Assembly: GCF_032854445.1 (NCBI RefSeq) | Contig: NC_088306.1 | Span: 18,259,764 to 18,323,763, forward strand | Length of the DNA stretch: 64,000 bases | Reading direction: 5' to 3' | DNA from: Liolophura sinensis | Taxonomy: Eukaryota; Mollusca; Polyplacophora; Chitonida; Chitonidae | Shown: positions 48,880-60,699 of the stretch, piece after piece | How positions within the stretch are numbered: position 1 is the stretch's first letter | How the letters are laid out: every line of letters begins with the position of its first letter | The notes under the pieces: generated by a model | What the model was told of the DNA's origin: nothing | Seen by the model: only the letters and a program-made list of their open reading frames with translations | Databases searched by the model: none | Position numbers and translations under genes: made by a program

Positions 48880-49112
48880 TCTACGTAGCATTTATGGTTG
48901 CCCTTATCCAACAAAATTTACTGACAAAAGCTACTGGCGTATTCTGAAAAAGGGACTAGCACATCTAACAAGAAATATTGGTATGTCCAGTGGAAGTCCT
49001 GGATACATCCAGAATATGCAACAAAAGTTGTTGGTGTATCCAGCAAAAGTCACAGCAAACTAAGCACGTCACTTAAATCACCTCAGGTGTTAACTGCCAT
49101 TCATTTCATGTG
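48880..49112 (+). repeat. Degenerate flank of the 46-bp array
   Basis: Loose repeats such as tccagtggaagtcctggatacatcca and variants with tccagcaaaagt. They appear related to the ~23-base half unit of the adjacent array but are strongly diverged. Confidence 0.4.
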
Positions 49113-51065
49113 GGATACGTATAAAATATTACTGGAATACACAACAAGTGGAATACTGGCATACATATAAAATGTTACTGGAATACACAAAGAGTGGAAT
49201 ACTGGCATGCATATAAAATGTTACTGGAATACACAGCAAGTGATATACTGGCATCCATATAAAATGTTACTGACATACACAACGAGTGGAATACAGGCAT
49301 ACATATAAAATGTTACTTGCATACACAAGGAGTGGAATACTGACATACATATAAAATGTTACAGGCATACACAACGAGTGGAATACTGGCATGCATATAA
49401 AATGTTACTGGAATACACAGCAAGTGATATGCTGGCATACATATAAAATGTTACTGGCATACACAATGAGTGGAATACAGGCATACATATAAAATGTTAC
49501 TGGCATACACAACGAGTGGAATACTGGCATACATATAAAATGTTACTGGAATACACAACAAGTGGAGTACTGGCATCCATATAAAATGTTACTGACATAC
49601 ACAACGAGTGGAATACTGACATACATATAAAATGTTACTGGCATACACAATGAGTGGAATACTGGCATACACAACGAGTGGAATACTGGCATACATATAA
49701 AATGTTACTGGAATACACAACAAGTGATATACTGGCATACATATAAAATGTTACTGGCATACACAATGAGTGGAATACTGGCATACACAACGAGTGGAAT
49801 ACTGGCATGCATATAAAATGTTACTGGAATACACAGCAAGTGATATACTGGCATACATATAAAATGTTACTGGCATACACAATGAGTGGAATACTAGCAT
49901 ACATATAAAATGTTACTGGCATACACAATGAGTGGAATACTGACATACATATAAAATGTTACAGGCATACACAACAAGTGGAATACTGGCATGCATATAA
50001 AATGTTACAGGCATACACAACGAGTGGAATACTGGCATGCATATAAAATGTTACTGGAATACACAGCAAGTGATATGCTGGCATACATATAAAATGTTAC
50101 TGGCATACACAATGAGTGGAATACAGGCATACATATAAAATGTTACAGGCATACACAACGCATGGAATACTGGCATACATATAAAATGTTACAGGCATAC
50201 ACAACGCGTGGAATACTGGCATACATATAAAATGTTACTGGAATACACAACAAGTGGAATACTGGCATCCATATAAAATGTTATAGGCATACATATAAAA
50301 TGTTACTGGAATACACAAGGAGTGGAATACTGACATACATATAAAATTTTATTGGCATCCACAACGAGTGGGTTACTGGCATACATATAAAATGTTACTG
50401 GAATACACAAGGAGTGGAATACTGACATACATATAAAATGTTACTGGTTTGCACAATGAATGGAATACTGGCATACATATAAAATGTTACTGGTTTGCAC
50501 AATGAATGGAATACTGGCATACATATAAAATGTTACTGACATACATATAAAAATTTTACTGACATACATATAAAATGTTACTGGAATACACAACAAATGG
50601 AATACTGGCATCCATATAAAATGTTACTGGTTTGCACAATGAATGGAATACTGGCATACATATAAAATGTTACTGGAATACACAACGAATGGAATACTGG
50701 CATACATATAAAATGTTACTGAAATACACAACGAATGTTACAGGCATACATATAAAATTTTACTGGAATACACAACGAGTGGAATACTGGCATACATATA
50801 AAATGTTGCTGACATACACAACAAATGAAATACTGGCATACATATAAAATGTTACTGGCATACACAACAAATGGAATACAGGCATACATATAAAATTTTA
50901 CTGACATACATATAAAATGTTACTGGTATACACAACAAATGGAATACTGGCATCCATGTAAAATGTTACTGGCATACACAATGAGTGGAATACTGGCATA
51001 CATATAAAATGTTACTGGCATACACAACAAATGGAATACTGGCATCCATGTAAAATGTTACTGGC
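49113..51065 (+). repeat. 46-bp tandem array (about 2 kb)
   Basis: About forty units of a 46-base period. Each is built of two related halves: catacatataaaatgttactgg (22 bases, quoted in parts below) and a 24-base half with catacacaacgagtgg and aatactgg. Both halves start cata and end tactgg. Variants include half-unit losses (for example near 49665 and 50285) and ccatataaaatg forms. Because 46 is not a multiple of three, open frames in the array are by-products and not genes. Confidence 0.95.
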
Positions 51066-51310
51066 ATGTACAGCACATCTCACTGTCATGAACAGCACAA
51101 GCTGATGTCATGTACAGGACATGTTAATGTGTAGTACAGGAAATATTGATGTAATGTACAACAAATGTTACTGTCATGTTTCTGGAAAGTACAGCGCTTG
51201 ATTTTGTCATGTACAGCAAATGTTTCTGTCGTGTACAGCACATGATTCTGGCAGGCACATCAAATGTTACTGCACATCAAATGTTACTGGCATGTACAGC
51301 AATGTTTAGT
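51066..51310 (+). repeat. Diverged ~22-bp minisatellite flanking the array
   Basis: Loose repeats of atgttactggcatgtacagc type, with forms such as gtcatgtacagcacatg. They look like single half units of the neighbouring 46-bp repeat before dimer formation. Confidence 0.6.
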
Positions 51311-51348
51311 TGTGAATCTGGTTTTCCACCACTAACTACACCCCCCTG

Positions 51349-51350
<2 letters not shown>

Positions 51351-51406
<56 letters not shown>
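51351..51406 (+). repeat. CA dinucleotide microsatellite
   Basis: Twenty-eight uninterrupted CA units. Confidence 0.98.
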
Positions 51407-51407
<1 letters not shown>

Positions 51408-54400
51408 TTAGCAGATTGTATCATTCTGTTAACATTGTTGCTGCTCAACATTTAGAGTTTAACAGTGACCTTTGGATATTGTGACCAACCGTTCATCTCT
51501 GTCTACTGCGTCCAAACCCTGACATTTAAAGCGGCGTAAGTGTAAGAATATATGCCTGTACCCTTTGTTAGCCCTGTAACGACCACCCGGGAAGGGCAAC
51601 ACCTGGATCTGATGGAGCTGTGTGTATGTATACAATGGTGTTATTGTCATCTTGAAAGGACCACACCTGGATAAGGTTGTGTAATAAAGTAATAAGATGC
51701 ACACACACTAAAATGGTGGGCTTCCACCTGTACTCGGGTGCTATGTCAGTGACACAGGTGTGTGAGAGTAGTTTACTGATGAGCTCGTCAGGCACTACAT
51801 CATTGGTGTGTGTGTGAGTTGCCGGGTTGCCAAGCCTTGCTGTGCCTCGCTCGTGTGTCATGGTGGACCCTGGGGACCAGGTGCACACAGCTGTCTTCCG
51901 TCATTTACCAAACACACATTATCTTACAAAGAAAATTAATGGTCATCTGTTCCAGGGAAATGATGACAAGCTGATGCAAAATGAGCCAAGACACAGTCAT
52001 ATGTCATCCTCAAAATAGACTTAATGTCCTGATTCGCTTCCCATGGCAACCAGAATTGCTTAGAGACCCTTCTCTGTCTGACGTAAGAATGGAGCTTAAA
52101 CTTAGACAACAGACAAGAAGGTTTATTAATATATTATGACCGAGGAATTTAATCTTTGAGACTGGCAATTGTGGCATGTTCATGCAAAGGCAAAGTGCAA
52201 AGAGGCAGTGAAAACAACTGCTGTAAAAGTTAAACAAAATTCAAGTTTATTTGGCTTGTTAATAGGTAAAAATTTTTTGGACAAAAAATAAAAAAAACAA
52301 AATCAAGAGCTGCAACCTGCAGAGACTTTCTCAAGTATTCAGAAGTGCTATATGGTAACCATGGTAACAGATGAAGAATCTACAAGACTTCTGTTTTTTT
52401 TTGTATTTCCTTATTTCTCTGATAAGTTCGTATTCTCATAGACAATAATTTTTGTGGAACAACCATGTATATAATATTTACATCTAGTCATCTTTGAAAA
52501 TACCTCTTAGTCTCAGTACACTGTTGCAGACTCTGCTTGTTCAGCTTATTTAAGATAAATTCGATTTCTTTTTTCACATTAGCAATTTATTGTCGTCTTC
52601 ATCTCATACCGGTCAAGGGCTAAATTTGTGAGGCTAGTAATGGTCACTGCTCGTTGCCATGTCAACTTCAATTATGGAATTTTCTTCTGATCAGTTTTAG
52701 AATAATAGGCTTAAGAAAATCTATAAGCTTGTTGGGAAAATCATCACAGGAGGCCGAATATGTACAGGATCAAAGAAAACAGAATTCCTTTATCTTATTA
52801 CTCTCCCATGTTGAAGATCTCCTAGGGTTAATTCCCCTGAGTCTTGTATTAAAGCCGTGTAGAAATTGCTTTTCTCTCAGACTTTTGAACAATAGCATCA
52901 GTGGAAAAAAAAAAAAAAAAGACTTAAGATTTTCCACTAACATGGCTAAGGGAAAGGATAGTGTAGGGGTTTTTTTTTTGTTGTTTTCTCATCCACATAC
53001 TTGTTTTGTAATTATGCAAATTTAGTTCCAGATTACCATATGCCCTAGAAGCTTGATACAGATACAACTTTTAAATTCTAATCCCTCTGGGAATGCCAAG
53101 TTAATGTATCGCTACCCTATTCAAAAGTATCCCTTTCAAATTATCACAAAATCAGAAAATGATTTACTCCTGCATGCAGCGATTCCCCATGAGAGCGAAG
53201 ACATTGAGCAAGTCACTTATTTCTTTAGTGGCCCTGTGCCATTTTTAGCTGTAACTCGCCTTCGACTGTGAGCAATCTTGTTAAGCTTGAATTCAATATC
53301 TCTACGCTTGATTAGGGTTGAATGAAACATTACTGGCCCGTTACAAACTTGAATTGGACATTGAGTGTCGTCTCATCCCACGTTAGGCAAGAAAATATTT
53401 CCGGCGGTACTTGGGACAACACAGTTGAATTAATTCGACAGCTCTCCTCACACTGTATGCTGGGCTCTGGCCACTGCACAATACCCAACACCACTAGTAA
53501 GACAGTCTATTGGCAGATCTGATTAAACTCTTAACATCTAATCAGCCAATCATAAAGCCTGTTGTTCCTACTGGTTGAGGGGGGGGGGGGGGGAGAAAGA
53601 AGAAAAAAAAGAAACATCGACCTATAATGGAGCAGGAAACATAAATGTACTTAGGATCGATGCAGAAACCTCCAAGCTAAACCCAGATTAGCTTTTTCCA
53701 TTGGGAATAAAGATTTTCTGCTATGCTTTCAGTGTAAGTAACTTTATGACTCACGTACCGGGAGGGAGGGCGGGATGAGAGGTGAAGGCTAGAGATATTT
53801 GCAGACCTACAGTGTACTTGTAAAAAATAAAGAATGGAGAATGATGACTTATAGATGCATGTGACATAGTGGTCAAGGTTATTGAACTGCTTTTTGCCCT
53901 TGTGAAAATTGAAGACATACCCAAAAGAACAGACTGGTACTTGTTTCTGGTGTAACTGTACAGTGGAACAAATAAATAAATGATAATGGCTTAACGCCAC
54001 TTTGGCAATATTGCTGCCATAATGGCAACAGTGCAGTGGAGCTTGAATAGACCTTGTGTCAAAATCCATGCTGCTAGCAACTCCTGGCATTATCAAACTC
54101 TTGATAATTTGGATGAAATCTCACAGCACAGGTCTGCAGAATGTTAGGTACGAATGTAAATGCACCTGTTCCTGGTGGTTTTACCTGTCCCTTGCTCTAC
54201 AGCTAACATGATGAGACAGCTAATCAATACCTGCAAAATGGTTTTGTCCTTCGTCATATAAAAAAAAAAAATAGAAAAAAATGTCAAAAGATTTCGGAAA
54301 TTAGGGATAGAAGCATTTTAAGGAAAAAAGACAAGGTGAAAATAAAATGCCATTGAAGAAGTTACAAGGAAATTGCAGGCATTTTTTTTTTTTAATACAA

Positions 54401-55100
54401 GGATAATACCTGCATGGATATACGTTAATTCAGATTAAGTGTTCAACACCAGAAATATTGCCAGTGTGGCAATAAACAATAATTGTTCATTTAAAAAGTG
54501 TCAGTACATGAGATTATGGAACCTTAGGATATAAGCATCAGGTTTCAAAAGAAAATAAGGTAGAGTAGAAAGCTCTTCAAGAAGTTCCCTGGGAACTACG
54601 GGTCCTGTTGAAAGTGTGAATGTGATATCCTCAGACATCTGCATGTTTGAGGCTCCTTTAATTCAAGGCGGCCAAACCATGCAATCAGTCAAGAGACCTT
54701 CCTGCCCAGGCCTGCCCAGTGCATTGCAGAAATGACACAAGCATTTAATCAAAAATGTCAGAGGATCAAAACCTGGAGGATGAATGATTATGGCTTAAAG
54801 GATACATGAAACATTTGGTTTTTATTTCCTTATATGGAATATATGATGTGACATAACATTCAGATTAAGAAGCTTGCTGTGGTGACATCAGTGATCAAAG
54901 CTGTCAAATAACTTTATAGGGGGTGGGGGAGAGCCTGTTTTTGGGGGGCGCTAAACTTGTCCCGTACTTCCAGGATATTTATTGATGGTGTCCTTTCGGA
55001 ATTTTTTGACCATCGACAGAAAATTTGCATAAAATGGAAGGGTATTGAGAAATATATAGTGTACCTGAAAAAATGAAAAATTTTTTCTTTTTGGCATATA
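51407..55100. other. Gene-poor region
   Basis: No supported gene. The part at 51480-51960 is less AT-rich and has overlapping minus frames of 81 and 106 codons without recognisable motifs. A G homopolymer lies at 53579-53593. SINE-like fragments occur at about 53980-54060 (minus orientation) and 54437-54492 (ccagaaatattgccagtgtgg). A possible inverted-repeat element with ends like ggatacatgaaac spans about 54787-55166. Confidence 0.4.
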
Positions 55101-55228
55101 ACTTTCTTCATTTGCTTAAAACCATGCTCTTTGTTTTTTGTAGTGCCTTTTATGTATCCCATAATGCCACTCCAGAAGTATTGCAGCCATATTGTGGCGA
55201 CAGAAGCACTAATGGGTCTGTGATTTAG

Positions 55229-55332
55229 TCAGTGCTTTCCTTTTAATTCACTCAGTGCCTTCCTTTTAATTTACTCAGTGCTTTCCTTTTAATTCACTCA
55301 GTGCTTTCCTTTTAATTTACTCAGTGCTTTCC
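55229..55332 (+). repeat. 23-bp tandem repeat (copy 1)
   Basis: Four to five units of tcagtgctttccttttaatt plus cac or tac. The same array is at 58788-58893. Confidence 0.9.
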
Positions 55333-56430
55333 TCCGCCATAATACAACTGTAATTGGTACAAGTGAAAGGTGTTCAACAACAATGAAAAGAAAAAGAAAA
55401 ATGAGGTGTGTTTAGATAGGCACTTTGCCTTACATGTCGGGTATCTGGTTTATGTCAAATAATTGGAAAACTTTAGACACCAGGGAAATAAAATAAAAAT
55501 TCTTGTATTCTTACAGAACTGTAGCTATTGCCTTAAAATTTTGATGCATCAGTTGACAGCTAAACAGTGCCTGGTGATAGTTATCATGGGCAAAAATTCT
55601 CTGAAAGAACGATGTGGGGAGAGTGGAGAAAGAAAACAAATTTTGAAGAAGAATGTATTTAAATAGGAAGCAAAGTCAGAACAGGTTCAGCTTTACTAGA
55701 ATTGGACACTACTCGTTAGATGAATGAGGTGAGCATGGAGCGAAGATTCAGGGGTTACTGAACACAAAGATGATATTCTACAAAGATGCAGCGTAGGGAA
55801 CAAGATAGACAGAATGGTTCCATGGAAAGATTGGATTTGTGAAGCAAAAAAGTCTAAAAGAAATCAGTATGACCTTTGGTGCCAGATTTTTTAAGGCACT
55901 AGGAGGAAAGAAAAACAAGAAAAATGGTGGCGGTGAAAATGTGTGTAGTTGTCTTGGCTATCACGCTATTTCTACCTCGTGACATTGAAGAGTGAGAGGA
56001 ATGGCCAGACCTCATTGATTAAATTTCCTTACATGATTATATTGACTAATCAGAATACCTCTCCCTGGCTTGACCAGCGGGTGGGTGTCTGTGGTTGGCA
56101 TGACTACATCAGAGCCGCTCCCTTTTTCTGTCTTGTCCACTGACAATTTCATACGAACCTGATTTGGACAGAACTCACGTTTGAGGAGGCTGCTGCCAGC
56201 TAATTCAATTTTCACCGAGGGGAACTTTCTGGTGACCTCCTAACGAAGGCATGATTGAAGGACGGGGAGCTGACCTCCCTCCTGCCCACTACAGAAAATC
56301 TTTTTCTAGGGACATGCGTATAATTTCCTTTCTTCCGCTCGGTATAACACAGAGCTGGTTTTAGTTGATACTTTCATTACACTTAATATCATGATGATGA
56401 TTTGATTGCAGAAAACACCATTAATCGAGT

Positions 56431-56451
56431 CCCCCCCCCCCCCCCCCCCCC
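56431..56451 (+). repeat. C homopolymer
   Basis: 21 C bases. The counterpart in copy 2 (60034-60057) has 24, as expected for a length-variable tract between alleles. Confidence 0.95.
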
Positions 56452-56465
56452 TTTTTTTTAATGTC

Positions 56466-56640
56466 GACCTAAATAGCTCATTTGGCAAAGACATTGTTTT
56501 TTTATTTATCGGTCCTTGACCAATGAGGGTACAGGTTCAAATCCAACTATAGCAGGTTTTTCTGCAGCTCTAAGCTAGATAGCTAACAACATGCAGGGGG
56601 ATTTACAGTTTTTCATCTCAAGTTCAGCATTTTTCAAGTT
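56466..56640 (+). repeat. tRNA-derived SINE head (copy 1)
   Basis: Box-A-like aatagctcatttggcaaaga and box-B-like acaggttcaaatccaacta are spaced by about 60 bases, interrupted by a T-rich insertion. The order and sequence match a tRNA-derived Pol III promoter. Not a functional tRNA, because no cloverleaf closes around it. Duplicated at about 60067-60240. Confidence 0.6.
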
Positions 56641-57000
56641 ACACATTTTGCTCGATTCTGATTAACATAATGAGTTATATGGATAACAACTTCCATTTAT
56701 TTAGAAGCGACGTTTTGGTATAGATACTAATACCGTTTTTAAGCATGAAAAGCATGTATCTTGTTATGTTATCCAACTCAACTTCTAAATGTCTCCCAAA
56801 GATGTTGATTTTGATGGATTCATTTACTTGAAACGGCCACTTTTTTTTTTTGAAGTTTGGTTATCATTTTATCAGAAAAAAAATCTTTTTTAAGGCTTTA
56901 TGTTCTTCTGATAGTGTATTTTTTTTTTTACACATAACAAGGTTCACAAGCAATACAGTACTCTGGTCATTATAGCATTCACATCTTTAACCCTGAAAAA

Positions 57001-57099
57001 ACCTGCCTGGTTTCTTCCCACTATAATGCTGGCTGGTGTCGTAGAAGTGAAATATTCTTGAGTACGACGTAAAACACCAATCAAATAAAGAAATAAATG
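57001..57099 (+). repeat. SINE 3' end (ACACCAAT tail family), copy 1
   Basis: Contains ttcttcccactataatgctgg, quoted in part, then gaagtgaaatattcttgagt, acgacgtaaaacaccaat and an AAATA tail. Identical insertion in the duplicate at 60600-60699, so it predates the split of the two copies. Confidence 0.8.
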
Positions 57100-58457
57100 C
57101 AAAAAACATGAATAACTATGATGGCCATCATACAAGGTCTTTAACCCTTTCAACCACCACTGCTACCAACATTTTGAAACATTCTGAGAGGACTATGGGG
57201 TGTAAAGATATTAAGTCTAAAATAGTTCTATGTTCCTGGGTGGAATTTTTCTGTATTGCCTTAATTCTTCAACCTTTTCAACCACCACTGCAACCAACAT
57301 TTCGGAACATTCTGAGAGAACTATGGCTTGTAAAGAAATAATTTGCACAGTTTTAGGAAGATGACATCTTTTAATATACATGTAGTCACACAAACAAATG
57401 ATTTTTGGTATCATTGTCATAATAATCGTATGCATAACTTTCACAGACAAAAACGCTTCAATGGTTGCAAAGGTGGCAGATTTACGGTATCTGCAAGCCG
57501 TATTTTCTATTGATCAGCTTGCTGACCTGCCTGCCAGCGGGTTGAAGCAGAAACAATGACAGAAAGGCGACTCATCGGCAGCTGACTTCGGATTAACAGT
57601 GCTTTAGAACATGAATCCAGGATGTCCGTGGAACTTTTGTGTTCGATATGTTGAAAGTAACATTTTCCTCGGGCACAAAACTGTGAATAAATAATGAGAT
57701 GAAAATTAAACCTTGTATATGTATGCATATAGATTGATAATTCCGGTACATTTAGGAATGTCGATAGTTTGTATCGCCACAAATTTCTAGAGATCCGTCT
57801 GTGGGCGAAGCACATTGCATGCTTGAACTGATTGTCCGCCTGAATACTGAAGTGAGTTGTCAGAGCAGATAGTTTCTCATACAAAACACTCACTAGTACT
57901 GAGCAAACAGTCGGAAAGTTATTGACGAACAAGTGGCCAGATGATTTGCCTCATCATAAAAATGGCCATTTAATTAGCTCTGTTGGCCACCTCATGACTG
58001 GCCACTGCTCTGAAGCCGTGCCAGCAATCCCATTGCAGTAAATAAGGTTGGGCTGACCAATTTGACCATAGCGCTGTCACTTGACTGATCAAGCTCTATC
58101 CCTCACTGACCATTACTCAATAAAAACACCCCCTACGGCCACTGGCCACTTTGCGGTGACAGGTTAACGAGTTGTTAGCTGGGTTGGGTTTGCTCTGTGC
58201 GGAAATAGTACATCTTCAGGACTTAAGTGGCTGTCTCTATCTGCAAAGATAAAGTTTCATCCGGCAGAAGACATCCTTACGGTTGAGTGTGTAAATGATG
58301 AGAATGGACGATGGGTCAGTTGGACAGCTTACGGAGACTACAATGATGATGTTAGAATACCAGAGCTGCTAGGATGAAGGAGTTTTTCTTGTATAAAGTT
58401 TAAGAACGATAGACCAATTTTGGTCATCACACATGAAGTTTGACCTTATTCCTATTG

Positions 58458-58657
58458 NNNNNNNNNNNNNNNNNNNNNNNNNNNNNNNNNNNNNNNNNNN
58501 NNNNNNNNNNNNNNNNNNNNNNNNNNNNNNNNNNNNNNNNNNNNNNNNNNNNNNNNNNNNNNNNNNNNNNNNNNNNNNNNNNNNNNNNNNNNNNNNNNNN
58601 NNNNNNNNNNNNNNNNNNNNNNNNNNNNNNNNNNNNNNNNNNNNNNNNNNNNNNNNN
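58458..58657. other. Assembly gap (200 N)
   Basis: A run of exactly 200 N, a conventional placeholder size, sitting precisely at the junction between the two copies of the duplicated segment. Confidence 1.
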
Positions 58658-58787
58658 ACTTTCTTCATTTTGCTTAAAACCATGCTCTTTGTTTTTTGTA
58701 GTGCCTTTTTATGTATCCCATAACGCCACTCCAGAATGTATTGCAACCATATGTGGCAACAGAAGCACTAATGGGTCTGTGATTTAG

Positions 58788-58893
58788 TCAGTGCTTTCCT
58801 TTTAATTCACTCAGTGCCTTCCTTTTAATTTACTCAGTGCTTTCCTTTTAATTCACTCAGTGCTTTCCTTTTAATTTACTCAGTTGCTTTCCT
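58788..58893 (+). repeat. 23-bp tandem repeat (copy 2)
   Basis: Counterpart of 55229-55332, with the same unit order and small length differences. Confidence 0.9.
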
Positions 58894-60599
58894 CCCGCCC
58901 ATAATACAACTGTAATTGGTACAAGTGAAAAGTGTTCAACAACAATCAAAAGAAAAAAGAAAAATGAGGTGTGTTTAGAATAGGCACTTTGCCTTACATG
59001 TCAGGTATCTGGTTTATGGTCAAACAATTGGAAAACATTTCTTTACAGACTCCATTAGACACCAGGGAAATAAAAATATAAATAAATATTCTTGTATTCT
59101 TACAGAACTGTAGCTATTGCCTTAAAATTTTGATGCATCAGTTGACAGCTACAGCTAAACAGTGCCTGGTGATAGTTATCATGGGCAAAAATTCTCTGAA
59201 AGAACGATGTGGGGAGATGTGGGAGAAAGAAAACAAATTTTGAAGAAGGAACGTATTTAAATAGGAAGCAAAGTCAGAACAGATTCAGCTTTACTAGAAT
59301 TGGACACTACTTGTCAGATTGAATGGAGGTGAGCATGGGAGCGAAGGTTCAGGGGTCACTGAACACAAAGATGATATTCTACAAAGATGCAGCGTAGGGA
59401 ACAAGATAGACAGAATGGTTCCATTGAAAGATTGGATTTGTGAAGCAAAAAAGTCTAAAAGAAATCAGTATGACCTTTGGTGCCAGATTTTTTAAGGCAC
59501 TAGGAGGAAAGAAAAACAAGAAAAATGGTGGCGGTGAAAATATGTGTAGTTGTCTTGGCTATCACGCTATTTCTACCTCGTGACATTGAAGAGTGAGAGG
59601 AATGGCCAGACCTCATTGATTAAATTTCCTGACATGATTATATTGACTAATCAGAATACCTCTCCCTGGCTTGACCAGCGGGTGGGTGTCTGTGGTTTGA
59701 CATGACTACATCAGATCCGCTCCCTTTTTCTGTCTTGTCCACTGACAATTTCATACGAACCTGATTTGGACAGAACTCACGTTTTGAGGAGGCTGCTGCC
59801 AGCTAATTCAATTTTCACTGAGGGAACTTTCTGGTGACCTCCTAACGAAGGGCATGATTGAAGGACGGGGAGCTGACCTCCCTCCTGCCCACTACAGAAA
59901 ATCTTTTTCTAGGGACATGCGTATAATTTCCTTTCTTCCGCTCGGTATAACACAGAGCTGGTTTTAGTTGATACTTTCATTACACTTAATATCATGATGA
60001 TGATTTGATTGCAGAAAACACCATTAATCGAGTCCCCCCCCCCCCCCCCCCCCCCCCATTTTAATGTCGACATAAATAGCTCATTTGGCAAAGACATTGT
60101 TTTTTTATTTATCGGTCCTTGACCAATGAGGGTACAGGTTCAAATCCAACTATAGCAGGTTTTTCTGCAGCTCTAAGTTAGATAGCTACAACATGCAGGG
60201 GATTTACAGTTTTCATCTCAAGTTCAGCATTTTTAAGTTACACATTTTGCTCGATTCTGATTAACATAATGAGTTATATAGATAACAACTTCCGTTTATT
60301 TAGAAAGCGATGTTTCGGTATAGATACTAATACCGTTTTTAAGCATGAAAAGCATGTATCTTGTTATGTTATCCAACTCAACTTCTAAATGTCTCCCAAA
60401 GATGTTGATTTTGATGGATTCGTTTACTTGAAACGGCCACTTTTTTTTTTTGAAGTTTGGTTATCATTTTATCAGAAAAAAAATCTTTTTTAAGGCTTTA
60501 TGTTCTTCTGATAGTGTATTTTTTTTTTACACATAACAAGGTTCACAAGCAATACAGTACTCTGGTCATTATAGCATTCACATCTTTAACCCTGAAAAA

Positions 60600-60699
60600 A
60601 CCTGCCTGGTTTCTTCCCACTATAATGCTGGCTGGTGTCGTAGAAGTGAAATATTCTTGAGTACGACGTAAAACACCAATCAAATAAAGAAATAAATGA
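60600..60699 (+). repeat. SINE 3' end (ACACCAAT tail family), copy 2
   Basis: Duplicate of the insertion at 57001-57099. Confidence 0.8.

Larger units (their letters stand above)
55101..58457 (+). repeat. 3.4-kb duplicated segment, copy 1 (left of the N gap)
   Basis: Matches 58658-62060 along its whole length, in the same order and orientation, with scattered substitutions and small indels. It ends exactly at the N gap. Contents: a 23-bp tandem repeat, a C homopolymer, a tRNA-derived SINE head, a dispersed repeat and a SINE 3' end. Copy 1 is 3,357 bases and copy 2 is 3,403. Copy 1 lacks for example about 20 bases near 55475 that copy 2 has near 59038. No gene. Confidence 0.95.

Noticed and set aside
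50632-50907. Repetitive frames in the 46-bp array, possibly a repeat protein
   Set aside because: The unit length is not a multiple of three, so each unit is read in a different frame. The frames are by-products of a satellite lacking stops.
51459-51888. Overlapping minus-strand frames of 81 and 106 codons in a less AT-rich patch
   Set aside because: No recognisable family motif, no clear splice sites, and they run in two frames at once. Kept only as a note in the region entry.
53677-54096. 139-codon minus-strand frame
   Set aside because: No motif, no splice context, and it overlaps a SINE-like fragment.
56466-56557. Possible tRNA gene
   Set aside because: Box A and box B are recognisable but the spacing is disturbed by a T-rich insertion and no closing acceptor stem is seen. 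It fits a SINE head better.
57507-57932. 141-codon minus-strand frame
   Set aside because: The near-identical copy at 61.1-61.5 kb is broken by indels into two different frames, so there is no sign of coding constraint.
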